NCBI GenBank assembly: GCA_015680685.1
Contig: MNCI01006080.1
Span: 103,512 to 167,511, forward strand
Length of the DNA stretch: 64,000 bases
Direction: 5' to 3'
Source: Gnetum montanum
Lineage: Eukaryota > Streptophyta > Gnetopsida > Gnetales > Gnetaceae
The notes beneath the pieces were generated by a model, which did not search any database, was not told the origin of the DNA, and was given only the letters and a program-made list of their open reading frames with translations. The position numbers and the translations under genes were made by a program. Each line of letters opens with the position of its first letter. Position 1 is the first letter of the stretch. Shown here piece by piece: positions 1 through 12,120 of the stretch.

Positions 1-53
1 CCTTTTTAAGAAAAAATTAATATTTTAAGGCACACACATTATCAACCAAAAAC

Positions 54-2769
54 ATGTCTTCTTCACATAGGGCCTATAATCCATCACATGATGAGAACAC
101 TAGTAAAAGGAATGATAGAACTTATACTAAAGAGAATTGGAGTGAACCTCTAGGGGATTTATATGCTCATTTAGACCCTTACTATCAAAGACAACATTTA
201 ATTATTGTGGACAATCTTAGGGTAGATGGAACAAGTCCTAGAATGAGGACAACCTTAAGGCCTAAAACTTCTAACAAACCTAAAAAAGATGAAGGAATCA
301 TAAGGGAAAAATATAGGAGCCATGGTGATTCTCCCAATTCACCATCTTTCTCTTCATCTTCAACATCTAGTTTTGATGAAGATGAACATGGTTATGGAGA
401 TAAAGCTCAACTAAGGGATCATAATAGAGATAGAAATGAAAATCAAAGACAAGATACAACATATCAAATGAAGCATAAACAAGATCATCATAATCAGACA
501 AATAGAAATAGATATTATCACCATGATATATTTGATAATGATGAATCCTTGTTGGCTACTAAAAGCATGGTATAGATCATGGAGGCAATTAGAATACCTC
601 ATAGGCATTAAAGCGAAAATTGAATTAAATTTAAGGAAGGCTATAATTCTAATCTACAACAACATTTACAAGCCTTCCATGATGCTTGCACCTTGCAAAA
701 TATCAAAAGTAAGTGACAAAAGCTTAAGTTCTTCCCTAGGACACTAATAGAAAAAGCTGAAAGTTGGTATAAATCATTGGAACCAAATTCAATCCACCAG
801 TGGTTAACAATGCTTGAGCTCTTTAACAAGAAATACCAAACTTATTCAAGAGTGTTTAATCTAAGAAAATAAAACCAAGAATGGAAACAAAAGAATCATA
901 AATCCCTTAATGCCACCAAGGGCAAATATGGTTCTCTACTGCATAGATGCCTAGGTCATGGATTTTCTCAAAGTGAGCAACTTCATCACATCATAGATGG
1001 ACTTCATAACAAAATGAGGGAGACCCTTGGGATCTATGCTTAAGGAATATTATACAAGTTGAGAGCCCATAAGACACAAAGGCTAATTGAACAGCTAGCA
1101 AAAGAAGAAGGAGAGATATGTAAAAGGAAGAGTGTAGAGGAATGTAACTAGAATCCAACTCTTTACAAGAAAGAGGTCCATATCTATGATTAGGAAAAAG
1201 AGGTACCTCTTGATGAGTTGATTTCACACAAAACCTTGCCAATACAAAAGCTTATCATTGAGATTAAAGCAAGGGTAGATAAGATGTCAGAGTTGATGAA
1301 TGAAAAGGTTAAAACTAACTTGAAAATCATAGAGGAGAAGGTAAAGCAAATAGAATCAAGTGATCAAAATAAGAGAGGAAAAAGAACAAGAAAATAGGTA
1401 AGGAGATTTATCAGCAAAAGGGGAAAATAGTGATAGTAGAAGAGGATGTAGACTCAGAAATAGAAGAGAAGGATGGATGTAACATCTATCAATATGAAGA
1501 TCCAAAGGACTATCACCTAGTTATGTTACATCTACAAGAGTCTAGGGCTTTTGTTTTGAATCCTAAGTTCATAGAAAAGAAAATTCCTAGGAGATTTTCT
1601 TACCCACAAGGCAATTATAAATAGTCCTACAACCAACGATGCTATCCTAATGGGACTTCTTATCAACCTCACAACTATTATCAACCACAGTGGCAAAACC
1701 CATAGTTGTGGGGGATGCCATTAATAAACCAGCAATATCCCTATCACCAATTAGACCCTTATGAATATTATTTTCAACAACCTGCTTATCCAAATGGTTC
1801 TACTTTCCATGCCTCAAATCACTACTACTACTCTCTTGAATATCATCAAACCACAACATCTCCTATGGGGTCACCATCCCATACCTCTAATCATCCATCA
1901 CATCTTCAATACTCTCATACTTATCATCAACATGTGTCAAAATCAATAATGTAGAAAGGATTGACATCACAACCTCAACAAAAGAATGCCACTTGTGCCA
2001 TGAACATACAAGTGAATGATAGTGTAAGTAGCTCTTAGCAAAAGTCTTAGAAACATCCTTTCTTTAGGATAGTTTGCACACGTGAATAAAACTAGTAGGC
2101 CTACTATCTCATCAAAACTAGCACAAGGATAATCTAGTGTAACCCCCTTCCTTACAAAAATAAAGTCTCCTAATCCTACAGAAAAGCCAACAACTATCAC
2201 CACTCTAACACAAAACATCAAATATGAACCTATCATTGTGGAGAGATAGAAAATTTCATGTATTACTAATAATGATAAAGGGTGTAGTTGTGGGCTAAAA
2301 GTTCAAAGTGATAACATGATTCCTATACAAATCCACAACCAACTTGAAGAACAAGTGTGTGTGCAAAACTATGTCTACACAATAGCCACTAAACCAAAAG
2401 ACACTTAGTGGTTAGAAAATAAGAATACCAAACCATTTAGAAGATGCATGAAAATATCCAACCCACTTATTAGTTCTAGTCCTAAGAAAATGAACCAAAT
2501 AGAGAACTTAGAAAAGGACATCTTACACTTTGACTATACACTAGAAGAAATTGTTAAACATAGACCCAAAAACCAAAATAGAAAATCAAATAGAAAATAT
2601 ATATAGACCCACTAAAAAGGAGACTAAAACAGCACAACAATTTGCATGTTATAGCAAATCTTCATCATGTAGCTTTCGCCCCATGAAACCCGAGGCAAAA
2701 CTTCATTATAAATGTGAAGACTGTAACCTACAGCAGGCAATTTCACATACTTTATACTTTTATGACTGA
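54..2769 (+). pseudogene. Ty3/gypsy-type gag relic, copy A (MSSSHR family)
   Basis: The frame opens with MSSSHR and stays open for 173 codons, with a hydrophilic stretch rich in Ser, Asp, Arg and His (PKTSNKPKKDEG, SSSSTSSFDEDE, then an R/N/H/D-rich run). After a frameshift near 575, a retrotransposon gag core follows in another frame: LQQHLQAFHDACTLQNIK (about 650-710), AESWYKSLEPNSIHQW (about 757-805) and ELFNKKYQ. Downstream are a charged coiled-coil-like stretch (KMSELMNEKVKTN, about 1280) and a Tyr/Pro/His-rich spacer (1620-1950). Many in-frame stops, mostly TAG, show it is dead. The 5' LTR and primer-binding site must lie just left of the window. The same protein layout recurs in copies B, C and D. 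No protease or reverse transcriptase follows, so the element is internally deleted. Confidence 0.7.
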
Positions 2770-2840
2770 AAAATGACTCATAAGTGGTCAAAGCCTCATT
2801 CCCCAAGTGAAAAAAGTCACCTAGTGTCTATATTTAGGCT

Positions 2841-2857
2841 TGGGGGAGGGGAGAGGA
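2841..2857 (+). other. Polypurine-tract-like run
   Basis: A G/A-only run (TGGGGGAGGGGAGAGGA) follows the last relic of copy A. This is the expected form of a plus-strand primer just before a 3' LTR. The LTR start itself could not be recognised, so the call is tentative. Confidence 0.25.
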
Positions 2858-4305
2858 TAAAAATGCCTTTTGTAATGCCAAAAAAAGGTAATTTGATGGG
2901 TTTTTTGGGGGGTACACATTTTTCTATGTGGAAACACATGCAAAAAGGTAAATCTCACCTACCCCTAGTGTCGAAGGATGAAAATTTTGGAAACATTCCC
3001 CCTTTAGCATGGACACCGCATACATAGCCTAGAAACCTTTGCCCCTTAGTGTGAAAGTTTCCCCCCAGCATGAAGTCTTCATCCCCAACATTAAAAATTA
3101 CATCCTGCGTGGAAGCCACAATACCCAAATTTTAACACTTCATGCACTTTAACGTTGACTAGCCACTTCAGCAAGCATGGTTGAGAGCTCAACATGGTAT
3201 ATTCATCTCCAATGTGAAAGGTGTGTCCCAGTTACTATTTATAGTAAACAAAATGGCCATGGGGGAAGCACTTACTATGTATAGTAACCCTCCAAATTTG
3301 GCCACCCATCTCACCTAAATTTGGTAGCCATTTTGCAACCAAATTACAACCATTTTGTAGCCCCATGCATCACCCAAAGAACCTATAAAATTCAACCTTA
3401 AACACCATTTAATTTTGAGCAATTTTACAAGGTTCCCCAATTTTTCATAGAGTGGTGAAATTTTACAAGGTTCCATAATTTTTTAAAGGGTTGAGCAATT
3501 TTTTCTCATGGTTGGAATTTTTGGCAATTGAATACATTGAGTGTACAAGCAATTTTCCAAGCACTAATTCCACTCTTGGGGTCTCAACCACTCAATAGCT
3601 CTTGCAAGTTCCCATACTTGCATTCTCTTGAACCCAGTGTGGAAGCATTATAGCCTTGAGATTTGTGAACTTTTGGTGTTAAAGCTACATTTTTGGGGCT
3701 CCCAATCCCTAGCATGGAGCAATCTGGTAACCAAATTTCTCACTCTTCTCACCCCCTAATAGCGACCCAACTTGTAGATTTGAGGTTCTAGCAAAGGAGG
3801 TTCGATAGCATTAGGAGTGGCTTAGCATCCAAATCTTGGAGCAAATCACGCCAGCTTCAATAGGCTTTGAACTTCTGCATCGGTGAATCCTCTTTCTACT
3901 CATCCGAGAACCATTTGTACACATTTCTCTAACTTACACTTTATTCTTTTTTAATAAAGTTTTAGGTTTTGGGTTTCGTGTATGAAATATATTTGTTTAT
4001 TATCTATGCATTATTTCAGATCTATTATCAGTTTTGCATTTTGTTTCATTTTATTACCATGCTTTGCATTTTTTAAGTCCCTGGTTGATTTGCTAGACCA
4101 GCTAGGGCATCTTAAATCCCATTTTTCCTACAAAGGCCCTAGGAATTCATGGTTTGAGGAACTACTACAATGAGGATCTTCGATTTTTCTAGTGTTCAAG
4201 GTTTTCAATCATAATAGTTTTTCTTGGCGCTAGGAGGAACTCTGCCCAATTTCTACATCTAAAATCAATTTTCCCTATTATCAATGTGATCATTTGCAAA
4301 CTTTT
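2858..4305. other. No gene seen; degraded LTR-like sequence
   Basis: No coding frame with family similarity. A TATAAAA-like motif lies near 3386 and AATAAA near 3951, followed by T-rich sequence. This could be the remains of an LTR between copy A and the 5.4-9.0 kb gypsy relic, but no matching partner or TG/CA ends were found. Short phrases recur (for example tttacaaggttcc near 3425 and 3465). Confidence 0.3.
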
Positions 4306-4309
4306 CTTT

Positions 4310-5290
4310 TATTGTTTGCAACTAAAACCTTTAAAGAATCAATATTGATCTTTCCCCCCTATGATCAAAATTGCAATGTGGAAAATGCAGGTGGTTGGGT
4401 GTTGGCTTTTCACAGCACTTGCCGTGGATTTTACAACCCAAATCCAACATTGTTATCTCTTCCCCTTTATTTTTTTTTCTTTTTACTACCAAAATTTTAT
4501 TCTCTAGTTTCTAAGGTGGGTGGTTCAACTCTTTTGTAAGTTGGCTTCCCCTCATTTCTCTAAGTTGAGAAAATTGGCAACTAGCTAAAATCAATTTTAG
4601 TGGAGAAATAATAATCTTCCACTTTGGTTTTTCAGCCTTTCCCTTTTGTCAACGTTGGCTTATGAGGTGTGAGATTGTCATTATCTTAGCCCCCTTCTTT
4701 TCACCCTGCCATACCCAACATAGAAGTAGTTGGAAAGCCCAGTGTGGGAGAGGATTAACACCAACTTCTCCAAAACCAATATTACAAATTGAAAGCCTTT
4801 TTAATATTTTTGTAGCCAAAAATCCTAAAATATCAACATTGCCCTTGCCCCTCCTATGATCAAAATTGTAGCGTGGAAGTTGCAAGTGGTTGGGCGGTGA
4901 CTTTTCACAACACCTACTATGAATTTTTTCCTCCAAGGCCAATGTTGAAGCTTTTTCATCATTTTGCTTTTTTTGTTGCCAATTTTCTTTTAGTTTCTAA
5001 AGTGGATGGTGTAGCCCTTTTGGAAATTACCAAACTTCCAGAAGTTAGCTTTTCCCCATTTTTCCAAGTTCAGAGAATTGGCATCATGTGAAAACAAATT
5101 TTCAGCAAGAAAACACAAACTTTCCACTTTGTTTTTAGCCTTTCCTCTCATCAATGTTGAGTTAGAAGGTGTGAGATTTCCATTATCTCACCCCCTTCTT
5201 TTCCCCCTTGCCATACCCAATGTAAAGGTAGTTGGAAGCCCAACTTGGATGAGGCTTGAAACCAACATTTCCAACTTTCCATTCTTGGTA
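4310..5290 (+). repeat. Imperfect tandem duplication, period about 495 bp, two copies
   Basis: Landmarks repeat in order about 495 bp apart. ATGATCAAAATTG occurs at 4361 and 4856, followed each time by a GTGG...GTGGTTGGG...CTTTTCACA block. Then come TTTCTAA(G/A)GTGG, an AAAC-TTTCCACTTTG block, GGTGTGAGAT...CATTATCT and CCATACCCAA. The copies differ by many substitutions and small indels. It forms part of the 5' non-coding region of the following gypsy relic. Confidence 0.75.
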
Positions 5291-5448
5291 AGGGGTAAAC
5301 CCCTCTTATCCCCCACTTACTAATTACAGTAAGTACCTCATTTTTTGTTGTTTTTGATTCCTTTAAAAAATTTTAAATTCAATTCATTGGAATTTACTTC
5401 TATTTTACCATTTATAACCTATTTTAAGCCAATCTCGGTACTATAGCC

Positions 5449-6030
5449 ATGTCTTTCCAACAGTCCACCAAATTGCCTTTCACCCTCACTCACAAAGATC
5501 ATAGCCAACAAGCCATGAGGGTCTATGATCCCAAAGACCTTACCATCATTGAGTGTAGGCGATCTTTGAGGATTAGAGGGGAGAGTCTTGATTTTGCAGC
5601 CATAAATGAATATCATTATAACTTCATTTGGGGTAAAATACAGGCAAGCATGCTAATTCCATGCATTAAAGTAGAGGCCAAGAGGGAGTTTGAACTCATA
5701 CGTAGGAGTGGGAAGGAGTACATCCTTTTCCCATATGACCAAATTCCCTTTAACAACATCTATGTCAACGTCCTAGCCCAATTAATTGCCATGGAAGAGA
5801 AAGATGACAAGCATAGCTTTGAGAAACAACAAGAAGAGGAGCATGAATTTAAGGCAAAATCTGAGCCTAAAAACATCCTGGGAGGACTGTTCCAACACAC
5901 ATCACCCAAGTTCATAGCACCTTCCTCTAATGCTTTTATTTTCTCCATGGGCATGGTGCCACCATCTTCCACTCCTTCCTACCCTACTATGGTGGACCCC
6001 ACATCGATTATAGCCGCACATCAAACTTAG
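5449..6030 (+). pseudogene. N-terminal gag-region ORF of a second Ty3/gypsy family
   Basis: This is a 193-codon open frame starting MSFQQSTKLPFTL. It has a basic, folded-looking first half (VEAKREFELIRRSGKEYILF) and an acidic linker (EEKDDKHSFEKQQEEEHEF), then a Ser/Pro-rich tail. No named domain is recognised in it. It is assigned to a gypsy element because, after stops, the same strand continues into a recognisable gag core and a protease-like segment. It differs from the MSSSHR family in the window. It is probably not expressed. Confidence 0.55.
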
Positions 6031-7556
6031 CCAATGTCACAAACAATAAACTATAGCACATCAATGTCATTTACAACACAGGCTCGATATATAAAACCAT
6101 TGACAATGGTTTTTACCATAACAAATCTATTAACTGCTCATGTGGGGTCCACCATGAGATCCCAAACAACACAAGGGTCACACACCCCCTTTATCCCATT
6201 TGTGAGTCAAGTATTAACATAGACATCTTTTTCTTTATTTTTCCCACAAGACACAATCATAATGCAACCTCTTCCTGCTATCATGAAACTCATAGTGAGG
6301 CAACAAGCCTCACAATAGACATCACAACCCTATGTACAAACCCCACAACCAATAGGGCCACCATAGGGTTTGGATCAAGCCTTCCAGATGATCTAGGACC
6401 TAATGGAGGAGTTGAAGGAGCTTAAAGTCTCTACTTCACAAATTGTCAAGATTATGGACTTCTACTAGGATGATCCCATAAGTCTTGTGGTCCCACCATT
6501 GACACTTCCTCTTGGTGTTCCTATTCCCCAATTTAGCAAATATAACAGAGAAGGTGATCCTAATGCTCACCTTATTACTTTCAATCTAAATGCTTGCTCT
6601 TGTAGCCATGGCCTCATACCATCATGAGGATTTTCTCTATGTCTTTGATTGGGAAAGCACTTGATTAGTATCATGCATTACCTAGGGGATCCATATCCTC
6701 TTTGGAGGACTTGGTTACCTAATTTGTAAACCGCTTCAAGTATAACTTAAAACCTAACACCACGCTTGACCAACTCATTAAGGTCAAGCAGGGGCCCTTA
6801 GAACCTGTACAGAAGTTCATCTAGCAATGGAATGGACTACAAAACGAAATACTAGAGCCTATAGTTGAAGACCACTTGTTATCCATATTTAAGGGAGTAG
6901 TGAATGACTTTATCAAGTCTAAACTCTACTACCTTGATCTACAATCTCTTAGCCAAGTGTTCTTGCAAACTAAGAACATCAAGGATGTTACAGAGGCTAG
7001 TCATGATTTGGCCTATATAGCATATAAAAATCAACACACTCAAAGAGACAAAGAAAAGAGCAAACAAAACAACACAACCATAGCAATTGTAACAAAAGAA
7101 ACAAATACTACAAACCAAGGGTCAAAGACCAATCCACACAAGGCCTCCACTAATGACTGTAATAACTAAACATCAACCTCTAGGGCCACTACATTGACAA
7201 CAACTAGACCCAACTTTGAAAAGAAGGACAGGTCTAAGTACATTGCCTTGCCTTTAAAGCCATTTGAGCTGTTAGACCAACTTTTGAAAAGGAGGCGTAT
7301 TCAATATAAATAGATGTCTGAAGCTTCTCAAAAGAAGCATGATAAACTCTATGAAATAGCCAAAGATCCCACTTGGGCAATGAAAGATGATCCTCAACTA
7401 CTTAATTATTTCAAACTATATCGTTTCTACCATTATCACCAACTGCTAGGTCAAGACACAGACTTATGCCTTGTGCTGAAGGATGACCTACAAAGGATGA
7501 TAGATAAGGGGGAGCTAATCTTAGATGCTTCCAACCCAATTTGGTCACAAAACTAG
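6031..7556 (+). pseudogene. Ty3/gypsy gag core, broken
   Basis: Pieces in shifting frames match a retrotransposon gag: PQFSKYNREGDPNAHLI (about 6531-6580), a core with a G-AL-WY pattern then LEDLVTQFVNRF (about 6700-6740), a LDQLIKVKQGPLEPVQ helix (about 6769-6817) and VNDFIKSKLYYLDLQSLSQ (about 6900). After a Lys/Thr/Gln-rich linker, a degenerate segment with HDKLYEIAKD and DTDLCLVLKDDLQRMIDKG (about 7462-7513) resembles the post-gag C-x-H...DTE-C-LK-EIE motif of plant gypsy elements, with its cysteine/histidine pattern decayed. There are numerous TAG stops and frameshifts. Confidence 0.65.
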
Positions 7557-8456
7557 TTGATACAAGTTTACAAAGATTTGTTGAATGCTAATGATTGTCC
7601 TTATGTTATTTTAGCATTCAACATTGACGGCAATTGGAGACCTACAAGAGAATCATTCATGATTCAAGTACCTCTTCTATGATGAAAGGGCTTCTTTAGC
7701 TTCCCACAACTCAAGAACTCCTTTTATCATAAGAGTACCATCACAAGTACCTTTAAGGAAATCTTTTATCATCAAGGTCCCCCAACCCAATACAATCCAA
7801 ATAGTTGTAGCCCAACCAATAGCGTAACGACCTCTTGTGGTAGCCAATGCTACTGTCTCTTCATCATAGCCAATGACTAATAACCAAAAAGCCTTAGCCA
7901 AATAAAGGAAGAAGCATAAGCAAAAGCTTGACAACAAGGGAGACAAGCAGATAGAGGCATGGAAGGAAGTGGTCCCACCAAAGCCCACTCCCATTTCAAC
8001 TATAGCCATGATCTCCTTTGTCCCAATCCCTTCAACTAGCAAGCCACAGGAGGACACCAAAGCCCACAATCAAAACAACAAGGAAGAGCCACAATAGCCA
8101 TAGCCTAAAGCCAAAGTTCACATTTTGGGATGCATGAAGGAAGTAAAGCACAACTGGGGTGACAAGTCCACGACTAAGGATAAAAACTTCCTTGGTGAAA
8201 TGGACCAAATCAGGCCCCTTAACAAAAGAACACAACTTTAAGCTTATATGACCTAATCATGACTTCCACCACACATCGTGAGGTGCTAGTCAAAATGTTG
8301 ACTTCCATCCCCATTAGTGAGGACATCCCTACTAACAATAAAGCCATCCATGCATTGATGATTCCTCCCTCATCAAGGTAGGAGAAGTCAATACCCTTAA
8401 CATTTCACAATAGCAAAATTAAGGTTAATCCCCAAAATGATGAAGAAACTACAAGC
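7557..8456 (+). pseudogene. Gag-protease spacer of the same gypsy relic
   Basis: Stop-interrupted low-complexity coding relic, rich in Pro, Lys, Thr and Ser (for example AKEVVPPKPTPISTIA-like stretches). The 130-residue minus-strand frame over 7677-8069 is the mirror of this biased sequence and is not supported as a gene. Confidence 0.4.
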
Positions 8457-8744
8457 CCTTTATTCATCACCATACGCATAGGATAATTTAAAATACATCG
8501 GGTGCATATTGATGATAGAGCCGTAGCCAATGTCATCCCATGCACCATTGTTGAACGCTTGGGCCTAATTGAGCAAATACAACCTACAACCACTATAGCT
8601 CATAGGTCCTTCAATGGATTAAGAGTTGCAATCAAGGGGTCTATCTCCTTGGATTTTGTAGCCAAGGAGCAATTTCCCACAATCGTCAATTTCCTTGTGA
8701 TGGAGGAGATACCAAGATTCAACCTAATCCTCAGAAGACCTTAG
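8457..8744 (+). pseudogene. Retropepsin-like aspartic protease relic (gypsy)
   Basis: One frame reads LFITIRI-, then HIDDRAVANVIPCTIVERLG and ends VMEEIPRFNLILRRP. Gypsy proteases show ...(V/L)-(I/L)-D-x-G-(A/S)-S-x-N-(V/L)-(L/M)-(P/S) and end in ILGRP. Here the active-site triplet D-x-G is replaced by D-D-R and ILGRP by ILRRP, so a working enzyme is unlikely. No reverse transcriptase or integrase follows, so the element is truncated after protease. Confidence 0.6.
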
Positions 8745-9145
8745 TTGGCTCAATTATGAGTTGTGTCCTCTCCCATCCATCAAGAAATTCATCTTCCTTA
8801 TGAGGGAGGTGAAATCATCATTCATGGTGATAATGCAGTTCCCTTGGCTATCATTAACATAGACATAGAACAAGGGTCTGAAGTGGAGCTTCAAGAAGAA
8901 GCTTCTAGCCATGAAGAGCAACAACCCAAGAAAGCCAATGATAAGCAATGGGATGCATTATGGAATGAACTTCCTTTTAACATCATAAGCGAAGGGAATG
9001 GCGAATATAAGCTTGTGTAAAAATAGGCCTTACTCACTCCCTAATGTTGCAAAGATTAGGAAGAATCTACACAAGTGAAGTTTGCCTTAACCTTCCTATG
9101 CCCCTATGACCAGATGCACCAATAGCCATGTAGCCTTACTTTTCT
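8745..9145 (+). pseudogene. Post-protease relic of the gypsy element
   Basis: An 85-codon open frame (8763-9020) starting MSSPIHQEIHLPYEGGEIII continues the same strand. The HGDNAVPLAIINI segment resembles the region between protease and RT in plant gypsy polyproteins. No RT motif follows. Confidence 0.35.
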
Positions 9146-9147
9146 TT

Positions 9148-9225
9148 TGTAGTTTATTACATCTTTTTATGCATTTGTTGTTTAACTGTAGTTTATTACA
9201 TCTTTTTATGCATTTGTTGTTTTAC
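9148..9225. repeat. Tandem duplication, 39-bp unit x2
   Basis: Two nearly identical 39-bp units, each starting TGTAGTTTATTACATCTTT, lie directly head to tail, consistent with recent slippage or unequal exchange. Confidence 0.9.
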
Positions 9226-9339
9226 TCTTTATGCACGTAGCCTATGCATGTACCCTAAGTTTGTTTGCATTTTTACCTATTTGCTATGAACTTTCTTTAT
9301 TATGTTATAAACATCGAAAAAGCCTTATAAATATATGTC

Positions 9340-9560
9340 TTTTTCACAACCTTGTCCGCTACGACGTTAAACTAACATTATAGTTCGCTAAGACTTTAAA
9401 CTAGCATTATGGCCCACCATGGCCTTAAACTAGCAAAGATAATCACACAAACTAGTTCACTAAGACTTTAAATTAGCATTATGGCCTGCCATAACCTTAA
9501 ATTGGCAACATAGCCACAATCACACAACATAACTTACACCCATGATGGCCTAAAACTAGC
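9340..9560. repeat. Short imperfect repeats of a CTAAGACTTTAAACTAGCA-type unit
   Basis: The phrase (C/G)CTAAGACTTTAAA(C/T)TAGCATTA, then a GGCC-x-CCAT(G/A)(G/A)CCTTAAA(C/T) phrase, recurs two to four times in variable spacing. It is a degraded short tandem array following the gypsy relic. No gene is seen through 10149. Confidence 0.6.
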
Positions 9561-10149
9561 AAACATCTTGTTTATTATTACACTTCTTTTTCTTGATTAG
9601 CCATTTAATGTTATAACCAAAATGTCAACATAGCCATCCTCAATGTTTACAACATTTACTACTACTATAGATACATATAGCCAAAAATAAAACCAAAATT
9701 TAAATTTAAATTTAAAATATCCATAACATACATAGCCATGGCCACAATGTGTGGCAAAAACATCAAAGAATAACAACCATCCATAACATAGTCTTAACTA
9801 ATCATAGCCATAAACATAAAAACAAAAACAAATAGCCAACAAACTAAATTGAAGGAGACTGTTGAGTGGCATCTAGAGGAGGAAGTGGTGGGTCATTCCC
9901 AGCCTCACTGCTGGGATTCCCAATGTCTTTTAAGGCTTAAAATGCAACAACATGTAGCTAGTTAATCACCCATAGCTAAAATCATGATGTAAAACAAAAA
10001 CTAAAACATAAAATGCATCAAACCTATGGGGTATTGATCTTGGGATGACCAATATAGCACAGAATACCCACCAGATCCACTATAGTGAGGATAGGCCTCA
10101 AGAAGATCCTACATGAAGCAAAGCAAAACACATTTTAACCTATTAGAAT

Positions 10150-11099
10150 TACTTAGCAAATTGAAGATGTGTTTGTGGATCAAAGTTGTATTTCCCCCTC
10201 AAATCTAGAAATATTATTCATATCAAGTCGTCTCATTCGATGATCTTTCATATGCCTAGTTGGAATTTTTATAGCCTCTGCAATATTTAACATGCTTCAA
10301 GTTGCTAGCAAAGGTCCATCATCATCATTATTTTGATGATGTCGATGACATCCTATGCTACCCCTTTGGCCATTGTGGGCTTGGCGATCATCATTATTAT
10401 CTCGTTATTCACCTCCATCATGGTTGTTCTTTTTGTGGTGTTTGTCAAAACCAAAAGAGGAAGAAAAGATGCAAATGAAGAGGGTGAAGAGGGAAGAGAA
10501 CTACCACCACCATGGTGTTTCCCAACTCCTCTTTGGTTGTCATAGCCATGTTCATCAATTTTCTTATCCTCTTGATGCTTGTCCAAGCCCCTACCTTGAC
10601 TGCCATTCTTACCCAAACCTAGATTGTTGAAAGTGAAGTGCATATTCAGGGCTACGCCCCCATCACCAGTAACAACGGGAGGAGAATCTTCATGTTGAGA
10701 GCCCCCATAGGAAGGGTCCTCATTGTCTTCTTGGTTAAGTAGTAACAAGGGATTAGTGAACCATTTTCCCTTCAAAAACTCATGGTGCTTCTCTTGGTAT
10801 TTATCTCTCTTGCATTGTGTTTCAGTGGGATGGTAGTCCCAGTAGTCGTAATCATGTACAACATAATCCTCTTGAAGATCATGGATGCCCAACCTCTTAA
10901 GAGTTTGAAGCAGCATCACTAGTACAGATTGATCGGGAAGCATTACAATGTTGCCTTCCATATCACGCCATTGTAGTTGTTCATCCTGATGCAGGATGAA
11001 GGTGAAATCAGGCACATACTCATCTAGATGAGTATACACCGCCTTACATTCTTAAGGAACTAGTAGTTTAGTATCATCATGCCTATGAGAAGAAGACAT
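10150..11099 (-). pseudogene. Ty3/gypsy-type gag relic, copy B (MSSSHR family)
   Basis: Reading leftward, the frame opens MSSSHRHDDTKLLVP at 11099. After one TAG it stays open for 228 codons (11039-10353): VYTHLDEYVPDFTFI, DEQLQWRDMEGNIVMLPD, a long hydrophilic Asp/His/Lys/Gly-rich linker, then Ser-rich sequence. In a shifted frame beyond, DDGPLLAT, MLNIAEAIKIPTRHMKD and MNNISRFEGE match the LLAT-SM and NNISHFEGGYN segments of copies A and C, leading towards the gag core. The primer-binding site and LTR sit directly upstream. The 228-codon uninterrupted stretch is the best-preserved member here, but its frame is still broken at both ends. Confidence 0.65.
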
Positions 11100-11233
11100 T
11101 TTGCAATACAAATAGGATATCAATGTGTTTATGTGATTATATTATTTGTGAGAATGATTTTGACCTTAGGGTTCATCCAACAATGTTAATGATGTTCACC
11201 AAACCTAGATAGTGTGCGTTTCAACAAAAGGAA

Positions 11234-11251
11234 TCCCCAGCAATGGTGCCA
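11234..11251 (-). other. Primer-binding site of gypsy copy B
   Basis: On the minus strand TGGCACCATTGCTGGGGA follows the LTR end after a short spacer. It is close to the TGGCGCCGTTGCCGGGGA-type site, attributed to tRNA-Asp priming, found in several plant gypsy lineages. Degenerate versions occur at the same place in copies C and D. Confidence 0.65.
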
Positions 11252-11252
11252 A

Positions 11253-12120
11253 TGATGAGTGGTCGAGTTACCCCTACATCCAACCATACAAATCACAAAG
11301 CATTCATGTGCAATTCGATCAAATTCTGCAAACTCTATGTCTTCCAGTACACTAGTGTTCTAGGAAGTGAACTTTGCCCTAATAGTCATTCATTGTCTTC
11401 CCAATTACTCTTGTGATGTACAAAGGTATGGTTAAGTATAATCGTGGTATCTAATTTTTATTATTTTATGTTTCATGTTCCTAGTGTTTGAAATAGAGAA
11501 ATGAAGTAATTTAATTTAACTAATTAACTAATCTCTAACTAGTCCTAACATAAGCATCTAGTCCCACTTGTCATACATGTCCTAAACCCATGTATCCACT
11601 ACTAGGATTACCAAGCGCTATGCTACTAAGCAAACCAAGCAATAACATTGTTGGGATTACCAAGCGAATAAATGTTTACACTCAAAGCAATCGTACTTAT
11701 GTGTTTAATCTATTTAGCTTAATTAATTAACTAATCACTTGAAGTCTAATTTAGCTTAATTAATTGCATAATTAATGAAAACAATAAATGCATAAATAAA
11801 TCATTAATCTATTCCAAGTGCTACAAGGTTTGATCAAAAGGCTCATCTTTATTGTTGTTCACACTAGTGTGTTTAGGTACAAAAATGCTCAAATAAAGAT
11901 CCATACACTTTCTAACTCCTACTATGGGCACTTAGAGAAATATTCTAAGTCTCAAATGATAAAATTGCAAGAGCTCTACTACAACTATGACTTGACCTCC
12001 GTGAGCATGTATTTATAGATTTTATTACAGCGCTACATTAATGGGGCCCCATAGACGTAGCAAACACTACGTCAACGTTGCCCTATCGACAGGGCCTCGT
12101 TGATAAGGCCACATCAACAA
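11253..12120 (-). mobile_element. 5' LTR of gypsy copy B (outer boundary uncertain)
   Basis: The LTR ends in CA at 11253 next to the primer-binding site. On the minus strand it contains TATAAATA (12017-12010) and AATAAA (11853-11848), so U3-R-U5 order fits. Stretches match the LTR of copy C, for example GAGCTCTTGCAATTTTA, CTTAAC(C/T)ATACC, GGAAGACAATGA and TTGTGATT(T/C)GTATG. The U3 start (TG) and a matching 3' LTR were not found, so the upper coordinate is only the extent of supported sequence. Confidence 0.6.
12010..12017 (-). promoter_or_regulatory. LTR TATA box (TATAAATA) of copy B
   Basis: TATAAATA lies 765 bp upstream of the LTR end. Copies C and D have TATA-like elements 756 and 754 bp from their LTR ends, which supports a real shared promoter. 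It would drive leftward transcription of copy B. Confidence 0.55.

Noticed and set aside
7677-8069. 130-codon minus-strand ORF
   Set aside because: It mirrors the Pro/Lys/Thr-rich plus-strand gag-protease spacer; it has no domain and no plausible neighbours.
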